The notes beneath the pieces are model-generated. The model did no database searches, was not told the DNA's origin, and worked only from the letters and a program-made list of their open reading frames with translations. Source: DATKMG01 sp035541995 (GTDB lineage Bacteria; Acidobacteriota; Terriglobia; Versatilivoradales; Versatilivoraceae). Taken from it: a stretch of 5,750 nt of DNA. The position numbers and the translations under genes are program-made. This document shows, piece by piece, positions 1 through 5,539 of this stretch (position 1 is its first letter; each line of letters begins with the position of its first letter). Location: contig DATKMG010000345.1 in assembly GCA_035541995.1 (NCBI GenBank), positions 1-5,750 on the forward strand, written 5' to 3'.

Positions 1-317
1 TGAATTCGGTCAAGACCCGTGCGATCCGCTACAACTTGCGTGCCCTCCCCGACGCGAAGGTAATTTTCCGGTCCCAGCTCAATTTCCACCTTGTCACCGT
101 TGTGGGTCTCGAGACGATTGCCGGGCTCCAGCATCTTACCGCTGTGATTTCCTCTGGCAGGTCTTGTGACCGTGGGCTTCCCTTCGACGAATGTCAGCAA
201 GCCGGCACGAACTGACATCAAGTACCGGCCGTTGTCTTGAGCAGTCGTATTCACGGACAACAAACAGGCAGCCGACAATAGAAACAGGATCCGGATTCTC
301 CGCGCCATCGCGCCCAT
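1..317 (-). CDS. Secreted FecR-like protein, N-terminal part (truncated by window edge)
   Basis: The frame is open from an ATG at 317-315 to the left edge, giving 105 complete codons without a stop; the C-terminal part lies outside the window. The N-terminus has basic residues (ARRIR), a hydrophobic core (about residues 9-22) and a likely signal peptidase site after NTTA (about residue 26), so export is expected. Residues about 36-100 read like the start of the FecR domain seen in many exported proteins of Acidobacteria: VRAGLLTFVEGKPTV, then LEPGNRLET and a glycine-rich YLRVGEGTQVV stretch, the usual pattern of small beta strands with 'G..L.TG.....' turns. A second in-frame ATG at 308-306 is an alternative start; the upstream one has a weak AGG seven bases ahead. 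FecR domains act in TonB/sigma signalling in some bacteria, but many stand-alone copies have no known role, and no sigma factor is visible here. The gene lies 126 bp downstream of the isomerase. Confidence 0.75.
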   Translation of the reverse strand, partial: MGAMARRIRILFLLSAACLLSVNTTAQDNGRYLMSVRAGLLTFVEGKPTVTRPARGNHSGKMLEPGNRLETHNGDKVEIELGPENYLRVGEGTQVVADRTGLDRI

Positions 318-369
318 AGGGAGACCTGCACCAGAATCAGAAAACGGTTCGTCTGGGACCCGCTTGCAT

Positions 370-395
370 TGACCTCACGACCAATCGAAAGGTCA
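370..395. repeat. Inverted repeat between isomerase and FecR-like gene
   Basis: TGACCT (370-375) and AGGTCA (390-395) form a perfect 6-bp inverted repeat around a 14-bp spacer. An overlapping pair, GACCA (379-383) and TGGTC (397-401), could form an alternative stem. It lies about 50-80 bp upstream of the FecR-like start, so it could be an operator, or just chance. No T-run follows on the minus strand, so it is not an intrinsic terminator for the isomerase. Confidence 0.3.
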
Positions 396-443
396 CTGGT
401 CAAACGTTACGGCACCCGGGTACCCCTTCCCTCAGCGGTTTCC

Positions 444-2084
444 TCAGTTGCCGCAACGATAAACTTTTACCCCCATTTCCAAGAGCATTGCGGCCTTGGC
501 GGCCAGTGCTTTCTCTGCCATTTCCGGGGTGTCTGTATAGACTACATTAACATGATTGGCCTTTTGGCGCCCCATAAATTGATCTCGTGTAATGCCGGGC
601 AATATGCCATGCATGATAGGCCACTGTGAGGTGGTTGCTTTCCAGCGGCGCTCAGTCTCAGCCCGTGGAAGTTCGACGGCCTTGGCCCGGCCCATGTCTG
701 CCTGGAGGATGCCTCCTTCGATGTAAATCCGGCTCCAGATGACCTCTCCCGGCTTGCTGACGCCCTTCAAGGTTCCTCCTCCCAGGCGGAAGTACATGGG
801 AGGCTGCCGTTCGCTGCTGGCTCCATGATACCCTCCAATGAAATGGGAGGCTGGGGCCGCCCCTGAAATCAGGAAAACCCAAATGTACTCGGACTTGCCA
901 TTGCTTCGGTACCAATCCCCCCAGCGCACATCATGCAAGGTCGTAGCTGGATCCATCCCCATCGCGGTCCAGAGGCGATTTGTCACCAGTGCATCCAGCC
1001 CGCAGCACTCGTCGACTTCGTTGAAGTGAGGCACAGCCCGCCCCGCATAAAGCTCCTGACCATTCGAATCGAACACTGGCGGACGCTCCACATTGTTTAG
1101 AAGTCCTTCCACCAGGTCGGAAGCGGGTGCCATATCTTTGAGCCCTTGTTGATACTGAATCCCGATGGCATCGCAGCCAAATTCGTGGGCCATGCGCACA
1201 GCGGCGATATACATTTTGCATTGCTCGAGGATCTGTGGGTCAGTCAAGTCGGTCTCCGGGTCAGGCCCGGTCACAAATGTGACGCCCTTTCGATCCAGCC
1301 AGTCCCGCACAGCCTGCGCCTCCTGGTTGGAAACCTCGCGCATGGCCGCCACCAGGGCCGCCTGGCTCAGCCGTTCCTTATACACTCCCAAGGGATTGAG
1401 AAATTCGTCCTCGATGATGGCATTATACATCCCCATACAGCCTTCGTCAAAAACTCCCAGAATGGCCTTCTGGCGCCGCAACTGGCGGGCAAGTGCCCGC
1501 CCTAATTCAACCTCTCCAACTGGAAGGGCCCGCAGATCGACCTCTCTGACATGGCCGGCGTCATGAGTGACTTTCCCATCCTTCAGCCATTGGCGGATCC
1601 CTTTGAGGAAGAACTCGTCCCTGAAATCTTCGCTCCACAACGTACTGTAGGGAACTCCAGCCTTGGTCAGACATCCGTTCAAATTGAGCATCCCGACTAA
1701 CCCCGGCCACTGCCCGGACCAGTTGGCACAAGTTAGAATGGGCCCCCGATGACTTCGAAGACCGGCCAGCACGTGATGGCTATATTGCCAGACTGCTTCA
1801 GCCACGATCACCTTTGCATCCGGGTGAATGTCGGCGAAGACATCCATTCCCATCCGTTGGTTCCAGATAAATCCATGACCGAGGCGCGGGTCATAAGGAT
1901 GGGCCCGCTTGACCCGTATGCCCTCGCCCGCGAAAGCAGCCGAGACCTGGGACTCCATCTCCGCCTGAGCAGGCCAGCAGGCCTGGTTGGCAGACTGCCG
2001 CAGGTCTCCACTCGCCACCAGCAGCACTTCGTTTGGATTCGGAGGAGGCAATTCCGTTAATTTGGGTATCAAATAAGAAGACAT
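444..2084 (-). CDS. L-fucose isomerase-family protein (6-deoxyaldose/aldose isomerase)
   Basis: This 546-residue protein belongs to the L-fucose/L-arabinose isomerase fold. These cytoplasmic, Mn-dependent enzymes interconvert an aldose and its ketose, here probably L-fucose/L-fuculose or a related 6-deoxysugar. From memory of E. coli FucI (591 aa, metal ligands Glu337, Asp361, His528), the three ligands can be matched: E356 in NEVDECCGLDAL, D385 in LHDVRWGDW (compare ADVRTYW in FucI), and H511 in KANHVNVVY. The E-to-D gap is 29 residues, against 24 in FucI. The conserved N-terminal region includes the NWSGQWPGLVG segment (121-131), and FDEGCMGMYN lies at 212-221. The start ATG has a strong AAAGGAG eight bases upstream (2093-2099). 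It sits 31 bp downstream of the rhamnulokinase and is surely co-transcribed with it. The protein is well short of and diverged from FucI, so the substrate is uncertain: L-fucose, L-rhamnose or D-arabinose are all possible. Family assignment is firm; naming it fucI is not. Confidence 0.88.
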   Translation of the reverse strand: MSSYLIPKLTELPPPNPNEVLLVASGDLRQSANQACWPAQAEMESQVSAAFAGEGIRVKRAHPYDPRLGHGFIWNQRMGMDVFADIHPDAKVIVAEAVWQYSHHVLAGLRSHRGPILTCANWSGQWPGLVGMLNLNGCLTKAGVPYSTLWSEDFRDEFFLKGIRQWLKDGKVTHDAGHVREVDLRALPVGEVELGRALARQLRRQKAILGVFDEGCMGMYNAIIEDEFLNPLGVYKERLSQAALVAAMREVSNQEAQAVRDWLDRKGVTFVTGPDPETDLTDPQILEQCKMYIAAVRMAHEFGCDAIGIQYQQGLKDMAPASDLVEGLLNNVERPPVFDSNGQELYAGRAVPHFNEVDECCGLDALVTNRLWTAMGMDPATTLHDVRWGDWYRSNGKSEYIWVFLISGAAPASHFIGGYHGASSERQPPMYFRLGGGTLKGVSKPGEVIWSRIYIEGGILQADMGRAKAVELPRAETERRWKATTSQWPIMHGILPGITRDQFMGRQKANHVNVVYTDTPEMAEKALAAKAAMLLEMGVKVYRCGN

Positions 2085-2092
2085 GAGTTAGA

Positions 2093-2099
2093 CTCCTTT
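2093..2099 (-). promoter_or_regulatory. Ribosome binding site of the isomerase gene
   Basis: AAAGGAG on the minus strand, eight bases ahead of the ATG at 2084-2082. It lies inside the 31-bp gap after the rhamnulokinase stop, which supports independent translation start on a shared mRNA and fixes the isomerase start. Confidence 0.8.
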
Positions 2100-2115
2100 C
2101 CTGCTGGAAGTAAGG

Positions 2116-3603
2116 TCAAGCCGGTTGAATCAGGCGACAGAACCGCCCATAAGCCTCATCCCATTCCGAATTATGAGTGGGCTCGTAATGAACTTGGCCC
2201 GCAGAAGCCGCAATACTCTCGCGGCCTTCCTTCAGGTTAGAAAGGTGGCCGGTCGCGATAGCCTGAATCATGACATTCCCCAGGGCGGTCGCTTCCACAG
2301 GACCCGCTATTACCGGTCGGTCACAAGCATCTGCGGCCCATTGGCAAAGCAGTCGGTTTTGACTCCCGCCTCCGACAATGCGCAAGACCTGGAGTTTCCG
2401 CCCGGTCAAATTCTCAAGAGCCCCCAGAACCCATCGGTATCGCAGGGCCAAACTTTCCAGGCAACAACGGACGACCGCTCCTACACTCTCTGGAGCAGTC
2501 TGGTTGGTTACGCTGCAGAAAGATCGAATTCCCTCGGGCATGTTCCCCGGGCTCAAGAATTCGGCGGCATCGGGATTGATCAAGCCTTGAAAGGGTCTGG
2601 ACTGAGAAGCCAATTCCAGCAAATCATCCCAGGAGTAGTCGTGACCCTCGCGTTGCCACTGACGGCGGCTTTCCTGCAAGAGCCATAATCCTGCGATGTT
2701 CTTCAAGAATCGATAGGTACCATCGATGCCGCCTTCGTTCGTGAAATTTAAATCCAAGGACTGCTGGTTGATGATAGGTTCGCGGACTTCCACTCCCATC
2801 AAGCTCCAAGTCCCGCTGCTGATGTATGCGCTGTCGGGATCCAAACCCGGGATGGCCGCCACCGCACTCGCTGTGTCGTGACTGGCTGGTGAAATGACGG
2901 GGGCAGAGGCCTGCAATCCGGTCTCAGCCAGGATTTCGCGCCGGAGATCCCCAATGCAGGTGCCCGGTTCCACGGGTGGCAATAAGAACCGGAAAGGAAT
3001 GCCCAGCTGAGTCAGTAACCCTTTGGCCCAGCATCTGTCAACACAGCCGAGCATTTGACTGGTGGTGGCAATGGTGTATTCCACTGCCTTTTCGCCGGCT
3101 AGCCAGTAGTGGATCAGGTCCGGAATCATCAGCATGGATTCCGCCGTCTCGAGCCGAGGATCGCGTGCCACAACCATACTGAGGAGCTGGAAAAGCGTGT
3201 TCAGCTGTAGAAACTGAATGCCGGTTTCCCGGAAAATCTCCTGGCGTGGAACCCGCTGGAAGGCTAACTCGATCATACCATCCGTCCGGCTGTCGCGGTA
3301 ATGGGAAGGGTTCCCAAGCAATTGGCCCGCACGGTCGAGAAGGGCAAAGTCGACTCCCCATGTGTCGACCCCCACGCCCGCCAGGGGCTGGCCCATAAGG
3401 GAGGCAAACCGAGCCAGTCCAGCCATGATTTCATTCCACAACCGCAGAACATCCCAGTAAAGATGTCCATGGATGTTGACCGGACCGTTTTCAAAACGAT
3501 GCAGCTCTTCGAGTTCAAAACGGGCCCCATCCCAGCGAGCCAGCAGCAGCCGGCCACTGGAAGCTCCCAGGTCGACAGCTACAAAATTGATTTTTGAATG
3601 CAT
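2116..3603 (-). CDS. rhaB: Rhamnulokinase (FGGY carbohydrate kinase, RhaB family)
   Basis: This 495-residue cytoplasmic kinase uses ATP to phosphorylate L-rhamnulose at C1; close length to E. coli RhaB (489 aa). Landmarks seen in order: VAVDLGASSGR (8-18, first phosphate loop of the actin-like ATPase fold), GVDTWGVDFALLD (78-90), YRDSRT (102-107), SGIQFL-like TGIQFLQLNTLFQL (127-140), ASHDTASAV (240-248) with D243 the expected catalytic base, SSGTWSLMG (262-270), TNEGG (288-292), FLKNIAGLWLLQ (299-310), IVGGGSQNRLL (409-419, adenosine site) and VIAGPVEATALGN (431-443). These match RhaB rather than GlpK, XylB or FucK. The ATG at 3603-3601 is chosen because GAGGA lies 11 bases ahead and the N-terminus then matches the family; in-frame starts at 3615 (ATG) and 3654 (GTG) would add unrelated residues. 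It is the first gene of an operon with a fucose-isomerase-like gene, so L-fuculose is an alternative substrate. No aldolase, transporter or regulator is in view. Confidence 0.95.
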   Translation of the reverse strand: MHSKINFVAVDLGASSGRLLLARWDGARFELEELHRFENGPVNIHGHLYWDVLRLWNEIMAGLARFASLMGQPLAGVGVDTWGVDFALLDRAGQLLGNPSHYRDSRTDGMIELAFQRVPRQEIFRETGIQFLQLNTLFQLLSMVVARDPRLETAESMLMIPDLIHYWLAGEKAVEYTIATTSQMLGCVDRCWAKGLLTQLGIPFRFLLPPVEPGTCIGDLRREILAETGLQASAPVISPASHDTASAVAAIPGLDPDSAYISSGTWSLMGVEVREPIINQQSLDLNFTNEGGIDGTYRFLKNIAGLWLLQESRRQWQREGHDYSWDDLLELASQSRPFQGLINPDAAEFLSPGNMPEGIRSFCSVTNQTAPESVGAVVRCCLESLALRYRWVLGALENLTGRKLQVLRIVGGGSQNRLLCQWAADACDRPVIAGPVEATALGNVMIQAIATGHLSNLKEGRESIAASAGQVHYEPTHNSEWDEAYGRFCRLIQPA

Positions 3604-3614
3604 AATGTGACACA

Positions 3615-3619
3615 TCCTC
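3615..3619 (-). promoter_or_regulatory. Ribosome binding site deciding the rhaB start
   Basis: GAGGA on the minus strand, 11 bases before the ATG at 3603-3601. The spacing is slightly long, but this site cannot serve the alternative ATG at 3615-3613, which it overlaps, so it supports the 495-residue form. Confidence 0.6.
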
Positions 3620-3688
3620 GGCTTGAGTAGCCACCCCGGATGCCGCAAACACACTTAGAACTTATGCCTGCAATTTGGAAAGTTGGGG

Positions 3689-3803
3689 GTGCAAGAAAGG
3701 TCGGCACGCCCTGCCCTGTGCGGGCGGCCTCTTCGGACACGTAGCTTCGCGTCCTCGACAGTCTGCCGGAATTCCGACTTCTCTCGGGACGGCATTCTTG
3801 CAC
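3689..3803. repeat. 115-bp segment bounded by 9-bp inverted repeats, rich in internal dyads
   Basis: GTGCAAGAA (3689-3697) and TTCTTGCAC (3795-3803) are perfect inverted copies that bound 97 bp. Inside lie a hairpin at 3735-3754 (on the minus strand GGACGCG and CGTGTCC pair, with one G-U, around a 6-base loop), a 5-bp stem CGCCC/GGGCG (3707-3711, 3722-3726) and a perfect 10-bp palindrome CGGAATTCCG (3767-3776). The segment lies between the end of the DUF2911 gene and rhaB. It could be a dispersed REP- or MITE-like repeat, or structured leader RNA of rhaB. I see no target-site duplication, and only one copy is in the window, so the mobile interpretation is untested. Confidence 0.35.
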
Positions 3804-3836
3804 TTCACAGCAAGCTATCTCATGCTCAGAAAGGCG

Positions 3837-4355
3837 TTACTTCATGGTGAAGGGAGCCGAAAGGATGGAGGTATCCCACAGGAGTCGGATCTCCGCGCCC
3901 TTCCCCGCTTCCTTGAATTCAATAGTGAACATCTCGACTTTCTCAGAGGCCGTGGTCGTAGTCAATGGAACGTAATACGTATCCTGCGTCAGATCGTGTT
4001 CTGTTCCCCACTGGCCGGTAGCTTTGTTGAACACCAGAGTGAACTCCTTATCGCCGGTTTTCTTCAGCCACAGACTGTAGGATCCCGTTGGCACCGCTAC
4101 CTTTCCAAAAGACAGGTCTGCGGTGCTGGTGAAGGTAGTCGATTTGTCAGAACCCATTCTCCAGGCTTTACCGGGCGCCAACTGTCCAAGCATATCTCGA
4201 CCCTTGAGCGAAGGTCGACCATACTCGACCATAACAAACTTCCCACCCTTGTCGAACTTAGCAGTTCCACGCGGATTCCGCTGGGCATAAACTACGGACA
4301 CTACTGAAGACAGGACAACAACAGACAAGCCTACAGTGAACAGCTTCTTAATCAT
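3837..4355 (-). CDS. Secreted DUF2911-domain protein
   Basis: This 172-residue protein has a clear signal peptide (MIKK, hydrophobic core about residues 5-22, likely cleavage after VYA at 24), so it is exported. The mature part fits DUF2911, a short beta-rich domain common in Acidobacteria and Bacteroidetes with no known function. Family landmarks are VEYGRPSLKGRDMLGQLAPGKAW (43-65, the 'RP..KGR..FG.L.P.G..WR.G' motif), the RMGSDKST stretch (66-73), VPTGSYSLW (88-96, the 'P.G.Y.L' motif) and FTLVFNKATGQWG (105-117). The ATG at 4355-4353 is preferred because GAGGT stands six bases ahead; a TTG at 4370-4368 would prepend five residues before the signal peptide. It is a single gene, 180 bp after the cupin and 233 bp before rhaB, probably with its own promoter. 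I see no link to the sugar genes. Confidence 0.88.
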   Translation of the reverse strand: MIKKLFTVGLSVVVLSSVVSVVYAQRNPRGTAKFDKGGKFVMVEYGRPSLKGRDMLGQLAPGKAWRMGSDKSTTFTSTADLSFGKVAVPTGSYSLWLKKTGDKEFTLVFNKATGQWGTEHDLTQDTYYVPLTTTTASEKVEMFTIEFKEAGKGAEIRLLWDTSILSAPFTMK

Positions 4356-4361
4356 GGTTGC

Positions 4362-4366
4362 ACCTC
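4362..4366 (-). promoter_or_regulatory. Ribosome binding site of the DUF2911 gene
   Basis: GAGGT on the minus strand with a six-base spacer to the ATG at 4355-4353. It favours this start over the TTG at 4370-4368, which would place this site inside the coding sequence. Confidence 0.65.
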
Positions 4367-4416
4367 GCAATTGGCAGAAGCCACATCAAACTCCATGGTC
4401 TATTTTGACCGGACTT

Positions 4417-4441
4417 CTTCCCCTCCCGCCGGTAGGGGAAG
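4417..4441. repeat. Stem-loop candidate between cupin and DUF2911 genes
   Basis: CTTCCCCT (4417-4424) and AGGGGAAG (4434-4441) form a perfect 8-bp stem with a 9-base GC-rich loop. On the minus strand it lies about 95 bp downstream of the cupin stop and about 60 bp upstream of the DUF2911 start. No T-run follows in either direction, so it is not a standard intrinsic terminator. It may be a 3' end structure of the PilZ-cupin transcript or part of the DUF2911 control region. Confidence 0.4.
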
Positions 4442-4535
4442 CCCCTGGCATCACAGGAGGAAATCCCTGGGAAAGAACACGGCAAGATCGCCGGGAGGAC
4501 CCAAGCCGCCCAGATCGAATTAGAGGAAGAACGAT

Positions 4536-4883
4536 CTATTTCCTCAGATAACTATCATCACCTTCCATCCAATCCTGACGGATCGGTGAAAAGATGTCGT
4601 AAACCATCGAATCTTCCAGCGCTTCAACTGAATGCCGGAGATTGGAAGGGATCTGAATCATCTGGTGCGACTTAACCAGTTGAATTTTCCCTTCCACAGA
4701 GAACCTGAGGGAACCGCTCATTACCAGGCAGATTTGCTCACTCTCATGGCTATGCTCGGGGACCAGGCAACCCTTATGGAGAAACAACTGGGCGACGGTA
4801 ATCTTTTCGCCGGAGATAAATTTGCGCGAAAGCTTGTCGTTGAGCTGTTCCTGCGGGATCAATCCCCAATCGAGATGCTTCAT
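4536..4883 (-). CDS. Small single-domain cupin protein, KdgF-like
   Basis: This 115-residue cytoplasmic protein is a single cupin barrel. Cupin motif 1 is visible at 38-57: G38, H44-S-H46, E49-Q50 and G57. Motif 2 is at 79-84 (PSNLRH, with H84). H44, H46, E49/Q50 and H84 are the likely metal ligands. The ending DIFSPIRQDW (96-105) followed by DDSYLR is typical of a cupin group that includes KdgF, which converts unsaturated uronates (4,5-unsaturated galacturonate from pectin, or the alginate equivalent) to their open keto form. Similarity of the 'HSH..EQ' and 'FSP.R.D' signatures supports this, but the group is broad and the substrate is an inference. The ATG at 4883-4881 is chosen because the barrel begins soon after it; the AGGG nine bases ahead is weak. 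Upstream in-frame codons overlap the PilZ gene and encode unrelated sequence. It follows the PilZ gene by 46 bp, probably on the same mRNA. Confidence 0.8.
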   Translation of the reverse strand: MKHLDWGLIPQEQLNDKLSRKFISGEKITVAQLFLHKGCLVPEHSHESEQICLVMSGSLRFSVEGKIQLVKSHQMIQIPSNLRHSVEALEDSMVYDIFSPIRQDWMEGDDSYLRK

Positions 4884-4929
4884 CTGAGCGAACCCTGATG
4901 GGTGCACGGTTCTTGCGGCTGGTCTGCCC

Positions 4930-5304
4930 CTAGTGAGCAGAGACCTTTCCGTCTTCGCGATGCACGGCCTGCAAACGAGTGATGACCCTGCTTTTGCCAG
5001 GTACCCAGCGCACTGCTGCAGCCTTGAAGAGACCACCGATGTCTGCCGCGTCATCGATGCGAACGACGATCCCCTGCAGTTGCAAGGTGCGGGCCATCCT
5101 GACTGGCAGGGTGATGTGCATGTTCAACTTCATCCCCACTTCAAGGTTGCACATGGTCAAGAAGCAGGCTCCATTTTGACTATAGTCGGCCAGCTTGGTT
5201 CCCTCATGAATCACACCTTGAATTCTGGAAACTCCAGTGTACTCCAATGGCCAACTTACTTTTGTCCGGGGAGACATTCGTTGTTCCTGCAAACGGGTGG
5301 CCAT
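4930..5304 (-). CDS. PilZ-domain protein (cyclic di-GMP receptor candidate)
   Basis: This 124-residue protein is essentially a stand-alone PilZ domain. Both parts of the cyclic di-GMP binding signature are present: RxxxR at 9-13 (RMSPR) and D/NxSxxG at 40-45 (DYSQNG). The strands that follow (ACFLT, GMKLNMHITL at 57-66, LQLQGIVVRIDD at 74-85) fit the PilZ beta-barrel. It should therefore bind the messenger and pass the signal to a partner, but the partner cannot be named. There is no signal peptide or membrane segment, so it is cytoplasmic. The start is firm: GAGGAGG (5313-5319) lies eight bases ahead of the ATG. The cupin gene follows after 46 bp on the same strand, and a radical SAM gene starts divergently 235 bp away. 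Many acidobacterial PilZ proteins of this form ('..R..PR....') have no known role. Confidence 0.88.
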   Translation of the reverse strand: MATRLQEQRMSPRTKVSWPLEYTGVSRIQGVIHEGTKLADYSQNGACFLTMCNLEVGMKLNMHITLPVRMARTLQLQGIVVRIDDAADIGGLFKAAAVRWVPGKSRVITRLQAVHREDGKVSAH

Positions 5305-5312
5305 GATGAGAT

Positions 5313-5319
5313 CCTCCTC
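5313..5319 (-). promoter_or_regulatory. Strong ribosome binding site of the PilZ gene
   Basis: GAGGAGG on the minus strand, eight bases ahead of the ATG at 5304-5302. This is the strongest Shine-Dalgarno match in the window and suggests efficient translation. Confidence 0.8.
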
Positions 5320-5340
5320 AACGGGGAGAAATGCAAAGAA

Positions 5341-5369
5341 AGCTTAGCAAGATTGTTTATCGATGTCTA
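5341..5369 (-). promoter_or_regulatory. Weak sigma-70-like promoter candidate for the PilZ-cupin unit
   Basis: On the minus strand TAGACA (5369-5364, one mismatch to the -35 consensus) is followed after 17 bases by TAAGCT (5346-5341), preceded by TGC as in an extended -10 element. The -10 match is poor (three of six). The position, about 37 bases ahead of the PilZ start, is sensible. Confidence 0.25.
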
Positions 5370-5384
5370 GCCTGACGCTGGGTG

Positions 5385-5411
5385 CAATTCAAAGTGTCGC
5401 ACTTTCAATTG
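5385..5411. promoter_or_regulatory. 27-bp imperfect palindrome in the divergent intergenic region (operator candidate)
   Basis: CAATTCAAAGTG (5385-5396) and CACTTTCAATTG (5400-5411) are 12-bp inverted arms with one mismatch, around the 3-bp centre TCG. The arms are AT-rich and sit about 80 bp upstream of the PilZ gene and about 130 bp upstream of the radical SAM gene. Because both neighbours are transcribed away from it, a transcription terminator is unlikely; a binding site for a dimeric regulator is the simplest reading. Confidence 0.5.
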
Positions 5412-5486
5412 GACCCCCTCACGCTATTGACTGGGCTGTTAGAATGCCTACTGAACCATCGAGCAAAGGCGAACTCGCGGATCGGG

Positions 5487-5516
5487 TTGCCAGTCCGGGC
5501 CTCATCGGTCTATCTT
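5487..5516 (+). promoter_or_regulatory. Sigma-70-like promoter candidate for the radical SAM gene
   Basis: TTGCCA (5487-5492, one mismatch to TTGACA) and TATCTT (5511-5516, four of six to TATAAT) are 18 bp apart. Transcription would start near 5523, leaving a short leader of about 17 bases before the ATG at 5540, which agrees with the absence of a clear Shine-Dalgarno there. Confidence 0.35.
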
Positions 5517-5539
5517 AGGGTGTGCTCCTCCGCCTCTCT

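Noticed and set aside
407..426. GC-rich near-palindrome around ACCCGGGT downstream of the isomerase as a terminator
   Set aside because: It has no room for a loop and no T-run follows on the minus strand, so it does not look like an intrinsic terminator.
2125..2688. Plus-strand open frame (187 codons) opposite rhaB
   Set aside because: It lies wholly within the complementary strand of conserved RhaB motifs; the translation has no recognisable features and no ribosome binding site that stands out.
3675..4307. Long plus-strand open frame (210 codons) opposite the DUF2911 gene
   Set aside because: It is antisense to a gene with a signal peptide, a good ribosome binding site and a recognisable family. 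Its own translation shows no domain-like pattern and it extends through the inverted-repeat segment.
4884..5054. N-terminal extension of the cupin to an ATG at 5054
   Set aside because: The extra 57 residues overlap the PilZ coding region in another frame and look unlike a cupin or signal peptide; the barrel begins right after the ATG at 4883.
4933..5370. Plus-strand open frame (145 codons) opposite the PilZ gene
   Set aside because: The minus-strand frame has the full PilZ signature and a GAGGAGG site; the antisense frame has neither domain nor start signal.
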